DNA from: CBFFRJ01 sp965644225
GTDB lineage: Bacteria > Pseudomonadota > Gammaproteobacteria > Enterobacterales > Enterobacteriaceae
Assembly: GCF_965644225.1 (NCBI RefSeq)
Contig: NZ_CBFFRJ010000116.1
Span: 1 to 16,139 of the forward strand
Direction: 5' to 3'
Length of the DNA stretch: 16,139 bases
Position numbers and translations under genes: made by a program. Numbering within the stretch: position 1 is the first letter of the stretch; each line of letters opens with the position of its first letter. Of this stretch, positions 1 to 7,438 are shown piece by piece. Below the pieces are notes generated by a model. It did not search any database and was not told the DNA's origin. It worked only from the letters and a program-made list of their open reading frames with translations.

Positions 1-40
1 AATATCGCGATCGCGACCTGCGGTCGCTACAAAAACAAAA

Positions 41-59
41 CCCCACGAAAAACGTGGGG
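41..59 (-). terminator. Intrinsic terminator downstream of aspA
   Basis: A perfect 7-bp stem (CCCCACG at 41-47, CGTGGGG at 53-59) has a 5-nt A-rich loop. Read on the minus strand it is followed by TTTTGTTTTTG, the U-tract of a Rho-independent terminator. It lies about 60 nt beyond the aspA stop. In E. coli dcuA follows aspA on the same strand, so this probably limits readthrough into a dcuA that would lie just outside the window. Confidence 0.8.
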
Positions 60-74
60 TTCGTCAGCAATCTG

Positions 75-100
75 AAGGCACGTCAGGGCTGACGTGCCTT
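75..100. other. Long perfect hairpin in the aspA 3' region
   Basis: A perfect 12-bp inverted repeat (AAGGCACGTCAG at 75-86, CTGACGTGCCTT at 89-100) has only two bases between the arms. It starts 17 nt past the aspA stop and has no U-tract on either strand. It is more likely an mRNA 3'-end stabiliser or a pause hairpin in front of the terminator at 41-59 than a terminator itself. Confidence 0.6.
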
Positions 101-117
101 CTGGCTAGCCATCAGCG

Positions 118-1554
118 TTACTGTTCGCTTTCATCGGTATAACGTTTGGCTTTATAAGCCGGGTGCATCAGGTTCTGCGGCGAGAAGATGTCATCCAGCT
201 CTGCTTCGGTCAGCAGGCCGCGCTCCAGTACCACTTCACGCACGCTTTTACCCGTTTCGGCGCAAATTTTGCCGACGATGTCGCCATTATGGTGACCAAT
301 AAAGGGGTTGAGGTAAGTGACTATGCCAATGGAGTTATAGACATAACCCTCACAGACGGATTTATTCGCCGTGATGCCGTTAACGCATTTTTCCAGCAGG
401 TTGTAGCAGGCGTTAGTCAGAATATGGATGGATTCAAACATCGCCTGGCCAATCACCGGTTCCATCACGTTCAGCTGCAACTGACCGGCTTCGGACGCCA
501 TGGTGACCGTCGTGTCGTTACCGATCACTTTGAAGCAGACCTGGTTCACCACTTCCGGCACCACCGGGTTCACTTTGGCGGGCATAATGGAGGAGCCGGC
601 CTGCAATTCCGGCAGGTTAATTTCGTTCAGTCCCGCACGCGGCCCTGAAGAGAGCAGGCGCAGGTCGTTACAGATTTTGGACATTTTCACCGCGAGGCGT
701 TTCAGGGCGCAGTGCACCATGACATACGCGCCGCAGTCGGAGGTGGCCTCAATGAGATCTTCCGCAGGCACGACCGGCAGGTTGCTGACTTCCGCCAGTT
801 TCTGTACCGCCAGTTGCTGGTAGCCATCCGGCGTATTCAGGCGCGTACCAATTGCCGTTGCGCCCAGGTTCACTTCCAGCAGCAGCTCCGAGGTGCGCAG
901 CAGGTTTTTGGTCTCTTCTTTGAGCAGGACGTTAAAAGCGTGGAATTCCTGACCGAGGGTCATGGGCACGGCGTCCTGCAGCTGAGTGCGGCCCATTTTC
1001 AGTACATCGCGGAATTCATCCGCTTTGTGCTCAAAGCCATCGCCTAGCTGATTGATTGCATCCATCAGTTTCAGTACCGAGGTGTACACCGCAATACGGA
1101 AGCCGGTCGGGTAGGCGTCGTTAGTGGACTGGCATTTGTTCACATGATCATTTGGGTTGAGATACTGGTATTCACCTTTCTGGTGACCCATGAGCTCAAG
1201 ACCAATGTTCGCCAGCACTTCGTTGGTGTTCATATTTACCGAGGTACCCGCGCCGCCCTGATAGACGTCGACCGGGAACTGGTCCATACATTTGCCGTTG
1301 TTAAGGACTTCATCACATGCTGCCACTATGGTATTCGCAATATTTTTCGGGATGGTTTGCAGCTCTTTGTTAGCCAACGCAGCCGCTTTTTTTACCATCA
1401 CCATTCCCCGGACAAACTCCGGTATATCACTGATTTTGCTATTACTGATGTAGAAGTTTTCAATCGCTCTTAGAGTATGCACGCCGTAATAGGCATCCGC
1501 TGGAACTTCCCTTGTACCCAACAAATCTTCTTCGATACGAATGTTGTTTAACAT
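118..1554 (-). CDS. aspA: Aspartate ammonia-lyase (aspartase)
   Basis: Cytoplasmic enzyme that deaminates L-aspartate reversibly to fumarate and ammonium, feeding fumarate to fumarate reductase under anaerobiosis. The 478-residue protein matches E. coli AspA in length and most of its sequence. The fumarase/aspartase signature GSSIMPAKVNP is at residues 320-330 and includes Lys327; a TSDCGAYVMVH segment is near 271-281. The frame can be extended to a TTG at 1572, but the ATG at 1554 has AAGG about 7 nt upstream and gives the usual N-terminus (LNNIRIEEDL), so I chose it. Residues about 158-284 differ from remembered E. coli AspA far more than the flanks, including Arg238 in GATAIGTRLN where E. 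coli has Gly. A CRP site lies upstream. Confidence 0.97.
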   Translation of the reverse strand: MLNNIRIEEDLLGTREVPADAYYGVHTLRAIENFYISNSKISDIPEFVRGMVMVKKAAALANKELQTIPKNIANTIVAACDEVLNNGKCMDQFPVDVYQGGAGTSVNMNTNEVLANIGLELMGHQKGEYQYLNPNDHVNKCQSTNDAYPTGFRIAVYTSVLKLMDAINQLGDGFEHKADEFRDVLKMGRTQLQDAVPMTLGQEFHAFNVLLKEETKNLLRTSELLLEVNLGATAIGTRLNTPDGYQQLAVQKLAEVSNLPVVPAEDLIEATSDCGAYVMVHCALKRLAVKMSKICNDLRLLSSGPRAGLNEINLPELQAGSSIMPAKVNPVVPEVVNQVCFKVIGNDTTVTMASEAGQLQLNVMEPVIGQAMFESIHILTNACYNLLEKCVNGITANKSVCEGYVYNSIGIVTYLNPFIGHHNGDIVGKICAETGKSVREVVLERGLLTEAELDDIFSPQNLMHPAYKAKRYTDESEQ

Positions 1555-1706
1555 GTGAACCTTCTTTTTCAAGCTACGATGAATACACTAAACACACAGA
1601 AGATATGTGGTTATGTGTTATTACTGACCGACGATTATCTCCTTTATCGGCCAGATACTCGCGATCATATTCTGATTTGGCCAAAATGCCGTAATCTGGA
1701 TCACTT

Positions 1707-1715
1707 ATTATCTTA
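1707..1715 (-). promoter_or_regulatory. Candidate aspA -10 element
   Basis: On the minus strand the bases read TAAGATAAT, offering overlapping -10 hexamers TAAGAT and GATAAT (the latter 5 of 6 to TATAAT). A start near 1700-1704 would put the CRP site centre about 44-48 bp upstream, roughly a class II arrangement. No good -35 is visible, which fits an activator-dependent promoter. The assignment is tentative. Confidence 0.4.
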
Positions 1716-1739
1716 GCTGCTTTATCAGAATCATTAATC

Positions 1740-1755
1740 TGTGAAATGAATCACC
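1740..1755. promoter_or_regulatory. CRP (cAMP receptor protein) binding site
   Basis: TGTGA, six bases, TCACC: nine of the ten core bases of the CRP palindrome (TGTGA-N6-TCACA). It sits in the aspA-fxsA gap. E. coli aspA is known to be catabolite-controlled, so activation of aspA is the likely role; an effect on divergent fxsA is possible. Confidence 0.7.
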
Positions 1756-1850
1756 AGGCAGGCGGTGTGTGAAAAAAAAGCAGGCGGAAAAATTGAATTT
1801 TGCCTCGACCACCACCATCTCTTCAGGATGCGAATCGCAAACCATATTCG

Positions 1851-1871
1851 ACGTATGCCTGAGGCGTGCGT
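1851..1871 (+). other. Hairpin preceding the fxsA ribosome binding site
   Basis: ACGTATGCC (1851-1859) can pair with GGCGTGCGT (1863-1871) around a TGA loop: nine pairs, two of them G-U. It ends about 8 nt before the AGGAG of fxsA. It may shape translation initiation or be a weak termination signal, as it runs into TTTATT. The role is unknown. Confidence 0.4.
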
Positions 1872-1890
1872 TTATTAACAGGAGATGCCA

Positions 1891-2355
1891 GTGCGCTGGA
1901 TACCGCTAATTGCTATTTTTTTGTACGTTTATATTGAGATTTCGATTTTTATTCAGGTCGCCCATGTGTTTGGCGTTCTGCTGACGCTGATCCTGGTGAT
2001 TTTCACCTCGGTGCTCGGGATGTCGCTGGTGCGTAATCAGGGCTTTAAAAACTTCCTGCTGATGCAGCAAAAGATGGCGGCAGGTGAGAGTCCGGCGGCG
2101 GAGATGATCAAAAGCGTCTCGCTGATCATTGCCGGCTTACTGCTGGTGCTGCCGGGGTTCTTCACGGATTTTCTGGGGCTGCTACTGCTGTTGCCGCCGG
2201 TGCAAAAACATCTGACGCTGAAGCTGATGCCGCATTTGCGTTTTTCCCGTATGCCTGGCGGCGGATTCAGCAGCGGATCGGGCAATACTTTTGAAGGTGA
2301 ATACCAGCGTAAAGACGAAGAGCGCGACCGCCTGGATAATAAAGACGATCGCTAA
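1891..2355 (+). CDS. fxsA: FxsA, inner-membrane protein
   Basis: Small inner-membrane protein named in E. coli because its overproduction relieves F-plasmid exclusion of phage T7; its molecular function is unknown. The 154-residue product matches E. coli FxsA closely: hydrophobic segments at about 3-43 and 72-100, a conserved LVRNQGF stretch between them, and a charged C-terminal tail (QRKDEERDRLDNKDDR). A frame start at ATG 1885 would overlap the Shine-Dalgarno sequence itself; AGGAG at 1880-1884 is instead placed 6 nt before GTG 1891, giving the usual MRW N-terminus, so GTG is my start. The gene is divergent from aspA and convergent with yjeH, sharing the terminator at 2375-2406. Confidence 0.93.
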   Translation: MRWIPLIAIFLYVYIEISIFIQVAHVFGVLLTLILVIFTSVLGMSLVRNQGFKNFLLMQQKMAAGESPAAEMIKSVSLIIAGLLLVLPGFFTDFLGLLLLLPPVQKHLTLKLMPHLRFSRMPGGGFSSGSGNTFEGEYQRKDEERDRLDNKDDR

Positions 2356-2374
2356 GCGCGCTATTCACACTCAT

Positions 2375-2406
2375 AGCCCGGCATGTTGCACACTGCCGGG
2401 CTTTTT
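2375..2406 (+). terminator. Intrinsic terminator of fxsA
   Basis: A perfect 9-bp stem (AGCCCGGCA at 2375-2383, TGCCGGGCT at 2394-2402) is followed by TTTTT on the plus strand. It lies 19 nt after the fxsA stop. Its U-tract overlaps the yjeH stop codon on the opposite strand, so the hairpin may also end yjeH transcripts, although no T-run follows in that direction. Confidence 0.9.
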
Positions 2407-3646
2407 ATTGGGTCACCAGGCTGCGTTTTGGCAGCAGCATCCACAATCCCGCCAGCATGGCTATCGCATACAGGCTCTTCCAGCCTGGGATCGCCAGCAG
2501 CAACAGACACAAAATACTGCCCAGCCACGCCAGCGCTTTATAACGCCCGGTCAGCAAGCGACAGCCTGCGATCATGCAAAGCAGGTAGATCAGGATAAAG
2601 ATCCCGTTGGCGTAAATAATTAAGGTGTCGAGGTTAATGGAGAAGGCGTAGATGCCAAGGGTACAGATAACGCAGCAGGCCAGCACCGCATTGAGCGCAT
2701 TCATCGGGATCTGTCGGGATGACAGGCGAGCCAGCGGGCTTTGCGGTTTGTACTGGGCCTGCGACCAGACAAGGCGGGCAAAGCTTTGAATATAGATATT
2801 CAGGCTGGCGAAGCAGGCCAGATAACCAATGATGCAGGCCACCCACTGGGCTTCTTTGCCAAATAAATCGACAACAATAATCGGCAGCGATGCCGCAGCG
2901 CCTTGCTCGCGCCAGAGGTCGAAATGCAGCACCGCCGCGGTACAGGCCCAGTAGACTGAACCGGCGAGGATCAGGCCAATCATCAGCGCCCGTGGGAAGT
3001 CGCGCTCCGGATGTTTAAACTCTGAGGCCAGATGGGCGAAGGCTTCAAGCCCGACAAAGCACCAGAACATCACCGCCAGCGCGCCGGTCATGCCAGAGAA
3101 CGAGATACTGGCGGGCGCCGGGAAGGAAACGGTCGCGAGCGACAGCCCGCCCTTCCACCAGATAGCCGCAATCAGGGCCACAATCAGCCCGGCGATCAGC
3201 ATCTGGAGATTGGCGCTGGAGCCTGCGCTACGGGTACCGACTAACCAGATAAACCCCAGGGTGGCCAGCTCTGCCATCAGCAGTTGCCAGCCCTGCCAGC
3301 CAAACATCCCTTGCCCGAATCCGGCGGCAATATGCAGGGCGGCGGGAAGGCCGACCGGGATCACCGATAAAAACAGCCATCCTGTGACGCGCTCCAGGCG
3401 AGGGCCAAAGGCCATGCCGACAAAATGCGCCACGCCGCCTGCGCTGGGAAAGTGGCGACCCAGCACGGCAAAGACAATCGCCACGGGAAAGACGAGGGCG
3501 ATCAGCACCGGCCAGGCCCACAGGCTGTCCTCTCCGGCGGCCAGTGACGCCAGTGCGGGAACGGCAAACACGCCCGTACCCAGCAGCGAGGTGGAAAGCA
3601 AGCCAATCCCTTGTGCTAACCCCAGCTCTTGTTTCAGTCCAGCCAT
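2405..3646 (-). CDS. yjeH: L-methionine/branched-chain amino acid exporter YjeH
   Basis: Inner-membrane transporter of the amino acid-polyamine-organocation (APC) superfamily. E. coli YjeH was reported to export methionine and branched-chain amino acids. The 413-residue protein is almost wholly hydrophobic helices, consistent with about 12 membrane spans. It opens with the APC-type glycine-rich stretch GIGLLSTSLLGTGVFAVP and has the conserved SEFKHPERDFPRAL loop midway. The frame extends to ATG 3670, but that codon has no Shine-Dalgarno sequence. ATG 3646 has AGGGA about 9 nt upstream and yields the family N-terminus (GLKQELGLAQG), so I use it. Its C-terminus is a few residues shorter than my memory of the E. 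coli protein. Transcribed divergently from groESL. Confidence 0.93.
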   Translation of the reverse strand: MAGLKQELGLAQGIGLLSTSLLGTGVFAVPALASLAAGEDSLWAWPVLIALVFPVAIVFAVLGRHFPSAGGVAHFVGMAFGPRLERVTGWLFLSVIPVGLPAALHIAAGFGQGMFGWQGWQLLMAELATLGFIWLVGTRSAGSSANLQMLIAGLIVALIAAIWWKGGLSLATVSFPAPASISFSGMTGALAVMFWCFVGLEAFAHLASEFKHPERDFPRALMIGLILAGSVYWACTAAVLHFDLWREQGAAASLPIIVVDLFGKEAQWVACIIGYLACFASLNIYIQSFARLVWSQAQYKPQSPLARLSSRQIPMNALNAVLACCVICTLGIYAFSINLDTLIIYANGIFILIYLLCMIAGCRLLTGRYKALAWLGSILCLLLLAIPGWKSLYAIAMLAGLWMLLPKRSLVTQ

Positions 3647-3804
3647 GCGCGTTATCCCTGTCTTTGTCATCTTATTTTGGAAGCAGCAATGCTATCACAA
3701 TAGATTTTACTTATGGCTGCCAGTCCGCCTGCCAGAGACGCCAGCTTGTCGGCCTGGCTTTTGGGCGCAGGGCCGCATTTATGCGAATTTTTTTTGTCTT
3801 CCCC

Positions 3805-3833
3805 CTTGAAGGGAGAAAAACCTGGCCCCATCT
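3805..3833 (+). promoter_or_regulatory. Sigma-32 heat-shock promoter of groESL
   Basis: The -35 CCCCCTTGAA (3801-3810; core CTTGAA 3805-3810) and the -10 CCCCATCT (3826-3833) are separated by 15 nt, an excellent match to the RpoH consensus and to the E. coli groE promoter, including the downstream TCTCTGGTCACC. Transcription should start near 3840, about 74 nt before groES. I saw no clear sigma-70 promoter in the region. Confidence 0.92.
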
Positions 3834-3913
3834 CTCTGGTCACCAGCCGGAGAACCCACTGCGGACCGGCGCCATCCATAACTGATAAAGACTTTCTCAA
3901 AGGAGAGCTATCA

Positions 3914-4207
3914 ATGAGTATTCGTCCGTTACATGATCGTGTGATCGTCAAACGCAAAGAAGTTGAATCCAAATCCGCTGGCGGCATCGTTCTGACCGGT
4001 TCCGCTGCTGGCAAATCAACTCGTGGCGAAATCATCGCTGTCGGTAAGGGCCGCATTCTGGAAAACGGCACAGTGCAGCCGCTGGACGTTAAAGTGGGTG
4101 ACATCGTAATTTTCAACGACGGCTACGGCGTGAAATCTGAAAAGATCGACAATGAAGAAGTGTTGATCATGTCCGAAAGCGACATTCTGGCAATTGTTGA
4201 AGCGTAA
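3914..4207 (+). CDS. groES: Co-chaperonin GroES
   Basis: Heptameric 10-kDa lid that caps the GroEL folding chamber in an ATP-dependent cycle in the cytoplasm. The 97-residue product equals E. coli GroES in length and is nearly identical. The mobile loop that docks on GroEL, with the GGIVL hydrophobic contact, is at about residues 16-32, and the C-terminal half (VGDIVIFNDGYGVKSEKI) is unchanged. AAGGAG lies about 9 nt before the ATG. First gene of the groESL operon behind a sigma-32 promoter; groEL follows after 44 nt. Confidence 0.99.
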   Translation: MSIRPLHDRVIVKRKEVESKSAGGIVLTGSAAGKSTRGEIIAVGKGRILENGTVQPLDVKVGDIVIFNDGYGVKSEKIDNEEVLIMSESDILAIVEA

Positions 4208-4251
4208 TTCGCGCACGACACTGAACATACGAATCGATAGGGAAAGATAAA

Positions 4252-5898
4252 ATGGCAGCTAAAGACGTAAAATTCGGTAACGACGCTCGTGTGAAAATGC
4301 TGCGCGGCGTAAACGTACTGGCAGATGCAGTGAAAGTGACCCTGGGCCCGAAAGGCCGTAACGTGGTTCTGGATAAATCTTTCGGTGCACCGACCATCAC
4401 CAAAGATGGTGTTTCTGTTGCGCGTGAAATCGAGCTGGAAGACAAGTTCGAAAACATGGGCGCACAGATGGTGAAAGAAGTTGCCTCTAAAGCGAACGAC
4501 GCAGCAGGCGACGGTACCACCACCGCGACCGTACTGGCGCAGTCCATCATCACCGAAGGCCTGAAAGCCGTCGCTGCGGGCATGAACCCGATGGACCTGA
4601 AACGTGGTATCGATAAAGCTGTTAGTGCCGCTGTTGAAGAGCTGAAAGCGCTGTCCGTACCTTGCTCCGACTCTAAAGCTATTGCTCAGGTTGGTACTAT
4701 CTCCGCTAACTCCGACGAAACCGTAGGTAAACTGATCGCAGAAGCGATGGATAAAGTCGGTAAAGAAGGCGTGATCACCGTTGAAGACGGTACCGGTCTG
4801 CAGGACGAGCTGGACGTGGTTGAAGGTATGCAGTTCGACCGTGGCTACCTCTCCCCGTACTTCATCAACAAACCGGAAACCGGTGCTGTTGAGCTGGAAA
4901 GCCCGTTCATTCTGCTGGCTGACAAAAAAATCTCCAACATCCGCGAAATGCTGCCAGTACTGGAAGCCGTTGCGAAAGCAGGCAAACCGCTGGTTATCAT
5001 CGCTGAAGACGTTGAAGGCGAAGCGCTGGCGACCCTGGTGGTTAACACCATGCGCGGCATCGTGAAAGTGGCTGCGGTTAAAGCACCTGGCTTCGGCGAC
5101 CGCCGTAAAGCTATGCTGCAGGATATCGCAACCCTGACTGGCGGTACCGTTATCTCTGAAGAGATCGGTATGGAGCTGGAAAAAGCGACCCTGGAAGACC
5201 TGGGCCAGGCTAAACGTGTTGTGATCAACAAAGACACCACCACCATCATTGATGGCGTGGGTGACGAAACGGCAATTCAGGGTCGTGTGACTCAGATCCG
5301 CCAGCAGATCGAAGAAGCAACTTCTGATTACGACCGTGAAAAACTGCAAGAGCGCGTAGCTAAACTGGCTGGCGGCGTTGCGGTTATCAAAGTCGGTGCT
5401 GCTACCGAAGTTGAAATGAAAGAGAAAAAAGCCCGCGTTGAAGATGCCCTGCACGCTACCCGTGCTGCGGTTGAAGAAGGTGTGGTTGCAGGCGGTGGCG
5501 TTGCGCTGATCCGCGTTGCAAGCAAACTGGGCGAACTGCGTGGCCAGAACGAAGATCAGAACGTGGGTATCAAAGTTGCGCTGCGCGCAATGGAATCCCC
5601 GCTGCGTCAGATCGTGCTGAACTGCGGTGAAGAGCCGTCAGTTGTGGCAAACACCGTGAAAGCGGGCGACGGTAACTACGGTTACAACGCGGCGACCGAA
5701 GAATACGGCAACATGATCGAGATGGGCATCCTGGACCCAACCAAAGTAACCCGTTCTGCTCTGCAGTACGCGGCCTCTGTTGCCGGTCTGATGATCACCA
5801 CCGAGTGCATGGTTACCGATCTGCCGAAAGGCGATGCACCTGACTTAGGTGCTGCTGGTGGTATGGGCGGCATGGGGGGTATGGGCGGCATGATGTAA
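4252..5898 (+). CDS. groEL: Chaperonin GroEL (Hsp60)
   Basis: ATP-driven double-ring chaperonin that encloses unfolded proteins with GroES as lid; essential in E. coli. The 548 residues match the E. coli length. The nucleotide-binding motif DGTTTATVLAQ holds the catalytic Asp at 87. Cysteines at about 138, 458 and 519 are kept. The tail ends in the flexible GGM repeats (AAGGMGGMGGMGGMM). The segment before the repeats reads KGDAPDLG, unlike E. coli KNDAADLG as I recall it. Codon use is strongly biased, as expected for a highly expressed gene, and this leaves long spurious antisense frames. The ribosome binding site (AGGGAAAG) is modest. Cotranscribed with groES. Confidence 0.99.
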   Translation: MAAKDVKFGNDARVKMLRGVNVLADAVKVTLGPKGRNVVLDKSFGAPTITKDGVSVAREIELEDKFENMGAQMVKEVASKANDAAGDGTTTATVLAQSIITEGLKAVAAGMNPMDLKRGIDKAVSAAVEELKALSVPCSDSKAIAQVGTISANSDETVGKLIAEAMDKVGKEGVITVEDGTGLQDELDVVEGMQFDRGYLSPYFINKPETGAVELESPFILLADKKISNIREMLPVLEAVAKAGKPLVIIAEDVEGEALATLVVNTMRGIVKVAAVKAPGFGDRRKAMLQDIATLTGGTVISEEIGMELEKATLEDLGQAKRVVINKDTTTIIDGVGDETAIQGRVTQIRQQIEEATSDYDREKLQERVAKLAGGVAVIKVGAATEVEMKEKKARVEDALHATRAAVEEGVVAGGGVALIRVASKLGELRGQNEDQNVGIKVALRAMESPLRQIVLNCGEEPSVVANTVKAGDGNYGYNAATEEYGNMIEMGILDPTKVTRSALQYAASVAGLMITTECMVTDLPKGDAPDLGAAGGMGGMGGMGGMM

Positions 5899-5930
5899 TC
5901 ATGTTGTTCTGCACCTCGCAGAAATAAAGA

Positions 5931-5961
5931 AACCCCCGGTCAGAAATGGCCGGGGGTTTTT
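5931..5961 (+). terminator. Intrinsic terminator of groESL
   Basis: AACCCCCGG (5931-5939) pairs perfectly with CCGGGGGTT (5950-5958), followed by TTTCTTTT. It is a strong GC-rich hairpin 32 nt after the groEL stop. Confidence 0.95.
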
Positions 5962-6034
5962 CTTTTGGTCATCTTTTTAGTATAAGGTTTATACACGGAC
6001 GACTATGTCCAGCTCATTGAAAATGGGGAATAAC

Positions 6035-6388
6035 ATGCACGTGAAATATTTAGCAGGGATTGTTGGAGCGGCCTTATTACTGGCAGGTTGCAGTGCTGGT
6101 AATGAGCTCTCTGCAAGCGGGCAGAACGTACGCTTCGTCGAAGATAAACCCGGCGCAGACTGCCAGTATTTGGGCACCACTTCCGGTAAGCAAAGCAACT
6201 GGCTTTCCGGTCAGCATGGCGAAGAAGGCGGCTCAATGCGCGGTGCGGCAAACGATCTGCGCAACCAGGCAGCGCAGATGGGCGGCAACGTGATTTTCGG
6301 CGTCACCAGCCCGACTCAGGGCTTCCTGTCCAGCTTTGTCCCCACAGCCAGCGAAATGAATGGCCAGGTTTATAAGTGCCCAAATTGA
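6035..6388 (+). CDS. yjeI: YjeI, DUF4156-type lipoprotein
   Basis: Small predicted lipoprotein of unknown function. The 117-residue product has a lipoprotein signal peptide with lipobox LAGC, Cys19 being the lipidated residue. Serine at +2 suggests sorting to the outer membrane. The mature part carries the family block QSNWLSGQHGEEGGSMRGA and ends in VYKCPN. A longer frame begins at 6005, but ATG 6035 is preceded by GGGGA at a good distance, starts directly with a signal peptide (MHVKYLAG), and gives the E. coli YjeI length, so I chose it. It follows the groESL terminator and should have its own promoter, which I could not define. Convergent with yjeJ. Confidence 0.92.
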   Translation: MHVKYLAGIVGAALLLAGCSAGNELSASGQNVRFVEDKPGADCQYLGTTSGKQSNWLSGQHGEEGGSMRGAANDLRNQAAQMGGNVIFGVTSPTQGFLSSFVPTASEMNGQVYKCPN

Positions 6389-6409
6389 TGTAATACGCTG
6401 GGATATTAT

Positions 6410-6433
6410 CGCCCCTGATGCCGATCGGGGGCG
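6410..6433. terminator. Hairpin between convergent yjeI and yjeJ
   Basis: CGCCCCTGAT (6410-6419) pairs with ATCGGGGGCG (6424-6433), ten pairs with one G-U, around a GCCG tetraloop. It sits between the two stop codons. Neither side has a real U-tract (ATAATAT on the minus strand), so termination is plausible but unproven. Confidence 0.45.
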
Positions 6434-6448
6434 TGCGGTACTTTGCTG

Positions 6449-7312
6449 CTACTTTGCGGTTTGCTGTTCTTTCACCTGCCGCTGTAAAAGCTGAAGGCTA
6501 TGCATGCATTGCTTAAGGGTGAGTTTATGCTGCGGATTTGCGCTGATGTCTTTCACGCTGACCTGGCAGGGTTTGCCCTTTAGCTTGTGCAAACGGTGGC
6601 TGTAATCCAGCACGCGGCGGGAAATTGAGGCCATCTCATCACTGCCTGACGCGCTGCGGGTTTTGATCACCGTGCCGCCAAACTGCGTCTGCCCATTATC
6701 ATCGGTATAGTGATAAACCAGTGCCTGATGGCGGGCAAACAGCGCCTGTTTCCATTCATCCTGAAGATAAGTGTCATAAGCAATATTCCCGTCAGGTAAA
6801 AACTCGGCGTCATATAACGGCAGAAAATCCAGTATAGATGAAAGGCTGAATGCAATATCACGCAAATCCGCATTATTGATGGCGTGAATAATTGCACTCA
6901 CCAGTAATTCAATCTGGTATTCGTTAATACGCAGCTTTAGCATTTCTCCACGGCGCAGAGAAAAGGTAAAAATAAGATCGTTTTCGCTATATTGCGAGAG
7001 TTCGACCTTATCCACACACTGACCAATATCTGCGGCTTTCAGTTCATCCTCTGTCAGCTCAGGGAGGTGGCTGTGCATTTTTTTAGATGCAGAATCAATA
7101 GCTTTTCGCTGTTCTTCTTTTGATTTCCCTGCTGATGCGGTTTGCCGTGCGAGGCGGTGCTCCAGCCCCAGCAAGAGATCTTTTAAGGTAACAAGAGGAA
7201 AAAAGAGCAGAGTATGTTTATTTCTTGGATGCTTTATTTTTAAGGCTAATACCGCAAAATTATTATTTTGACGAATAACTCCGGTGTTTACGCCCATAAT
7301 GCTGGATACCAT
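6449..7312 (-). CDS. yjeJ: YjeJ, uncharacterised protein
   Basis: I recognise this as the yjeJ product by position and similarity to the E. coli hypothetical protein, but no function is known to me. The 287-residue product looks cytoplasmic: no signal peptide or membrane helix, mixed charged and hydrophobic sequence, a basic N-terminal stretch (KIKHPRNKH), a charged region near residues 60-85, and a C-terminal basic, Gln-rich end. The frame opens at ATG 7330, which lacks a Shine-Dalgarno sequence. ATG 7312 has AAGGAG 6 nt upstream and is my start; ATG 7297 is a third option. The 5' half of the gene and its upstream region are visibly more AT-rich than neighbours. Hairpins flank the gene on both sides. 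Confidence 0.8.
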   Translation of the reverse strand: MVSSIMGVNTGVIRQNNNFAVLALKIKHPRNKHTLLFFPLVTLKDLLLGLEHRLARQTASAGKSKEEQRKAIDSASKKMHSHLPELTEDELKAADIGQCVDKVELSQYSENDLIFTFSLRRGEMLKLRINEYQIELLVSAIIHAINNADLRDIAFSLSSILDFLPLYDAEFLPDGNIAYDTYLQDEWKQALFARHQALVYHYTDDNGQTQFGGTVIKTRSASGSDEMASISRRVLDYSHRLHKLKGKPCQVSVKDISANPQHKLTLKQCMHSLQLLQRQVKEQQTAK

Positions 7313-7392
7313 CTGGTTCTCCTTAACCATTCATAATTTATATTTTTGTAATAACGCAAGGCGTTATCATAACAAAAAAATAAACAGAATGA

Positions 7393-7424
7393 TCTCCGGA
7401 TGGAAATAGAATCCATCCCGGAGA
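7393..7424 (-). terminator. Probable terminator of epmB
   Basis: TCTCCGGATGGA (7393-7404) pairs with TCCATCCCGGAGA (7412-7424) with one bulged base. On the minus strand the hairpin begins 15 nt after the epmB stop; a T-rich stretch (TTTATTTTTTT) follows, but about 11 nt downstream rather than at once. Termination before yjeJ is likely but imperfect. Confidence 0.5.
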
Positions 7425-7438
7425 AAATACAGATTTTA

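Larger units (their letters stand above)
1555..1890. promoter_or_regulatory. Divergent aspA-fxsA control region
   Basis: This 336-nt gene-free stretch carries the promoters of both divergent genes. I see a CRP site (1740-1755), a candidate aspA -10 (GATAAT or TAAGAT on the minus strand, about 1707-1715), an A-run (1772-1779), and a hairpin just before the fxsA ribosome binding site (1851-1871). I could not identify a convincing fxsA promoter or an FNR site with both half-sites. No small ORF with a credible ribosome binding site is apparent. Confidence 0.65.

Noticed and set aside
1555..1572. TTG start adding six residues to AspA
   Set aside because: The bases it would translate include the AAGG ribosome binding site of the ATG at 1554.
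3090..3809. 239-codon plus-strand frame across yjeH
   Set aside because: Pro/Ala/Ser-rich composition typical of the reverse complement of a GC-rich membrane protein gene; yjeH on the minus strand explains it.
4123..5454. Long open frame (443 codons) antisense to groEL
   Set aside because: It mirrors the strongly biased codon use of groEL, has low-complexity Phe/His/Arg-rich content and no ribosome binding site. It is a shadow.
6005..6034. Ten-residue extension of YjeI from ATG 6005
   Set aside because: It would place charged and polar residues before the lipoprotein signal peptide; ATG 6035 has GGGGA and the family N-terminus.
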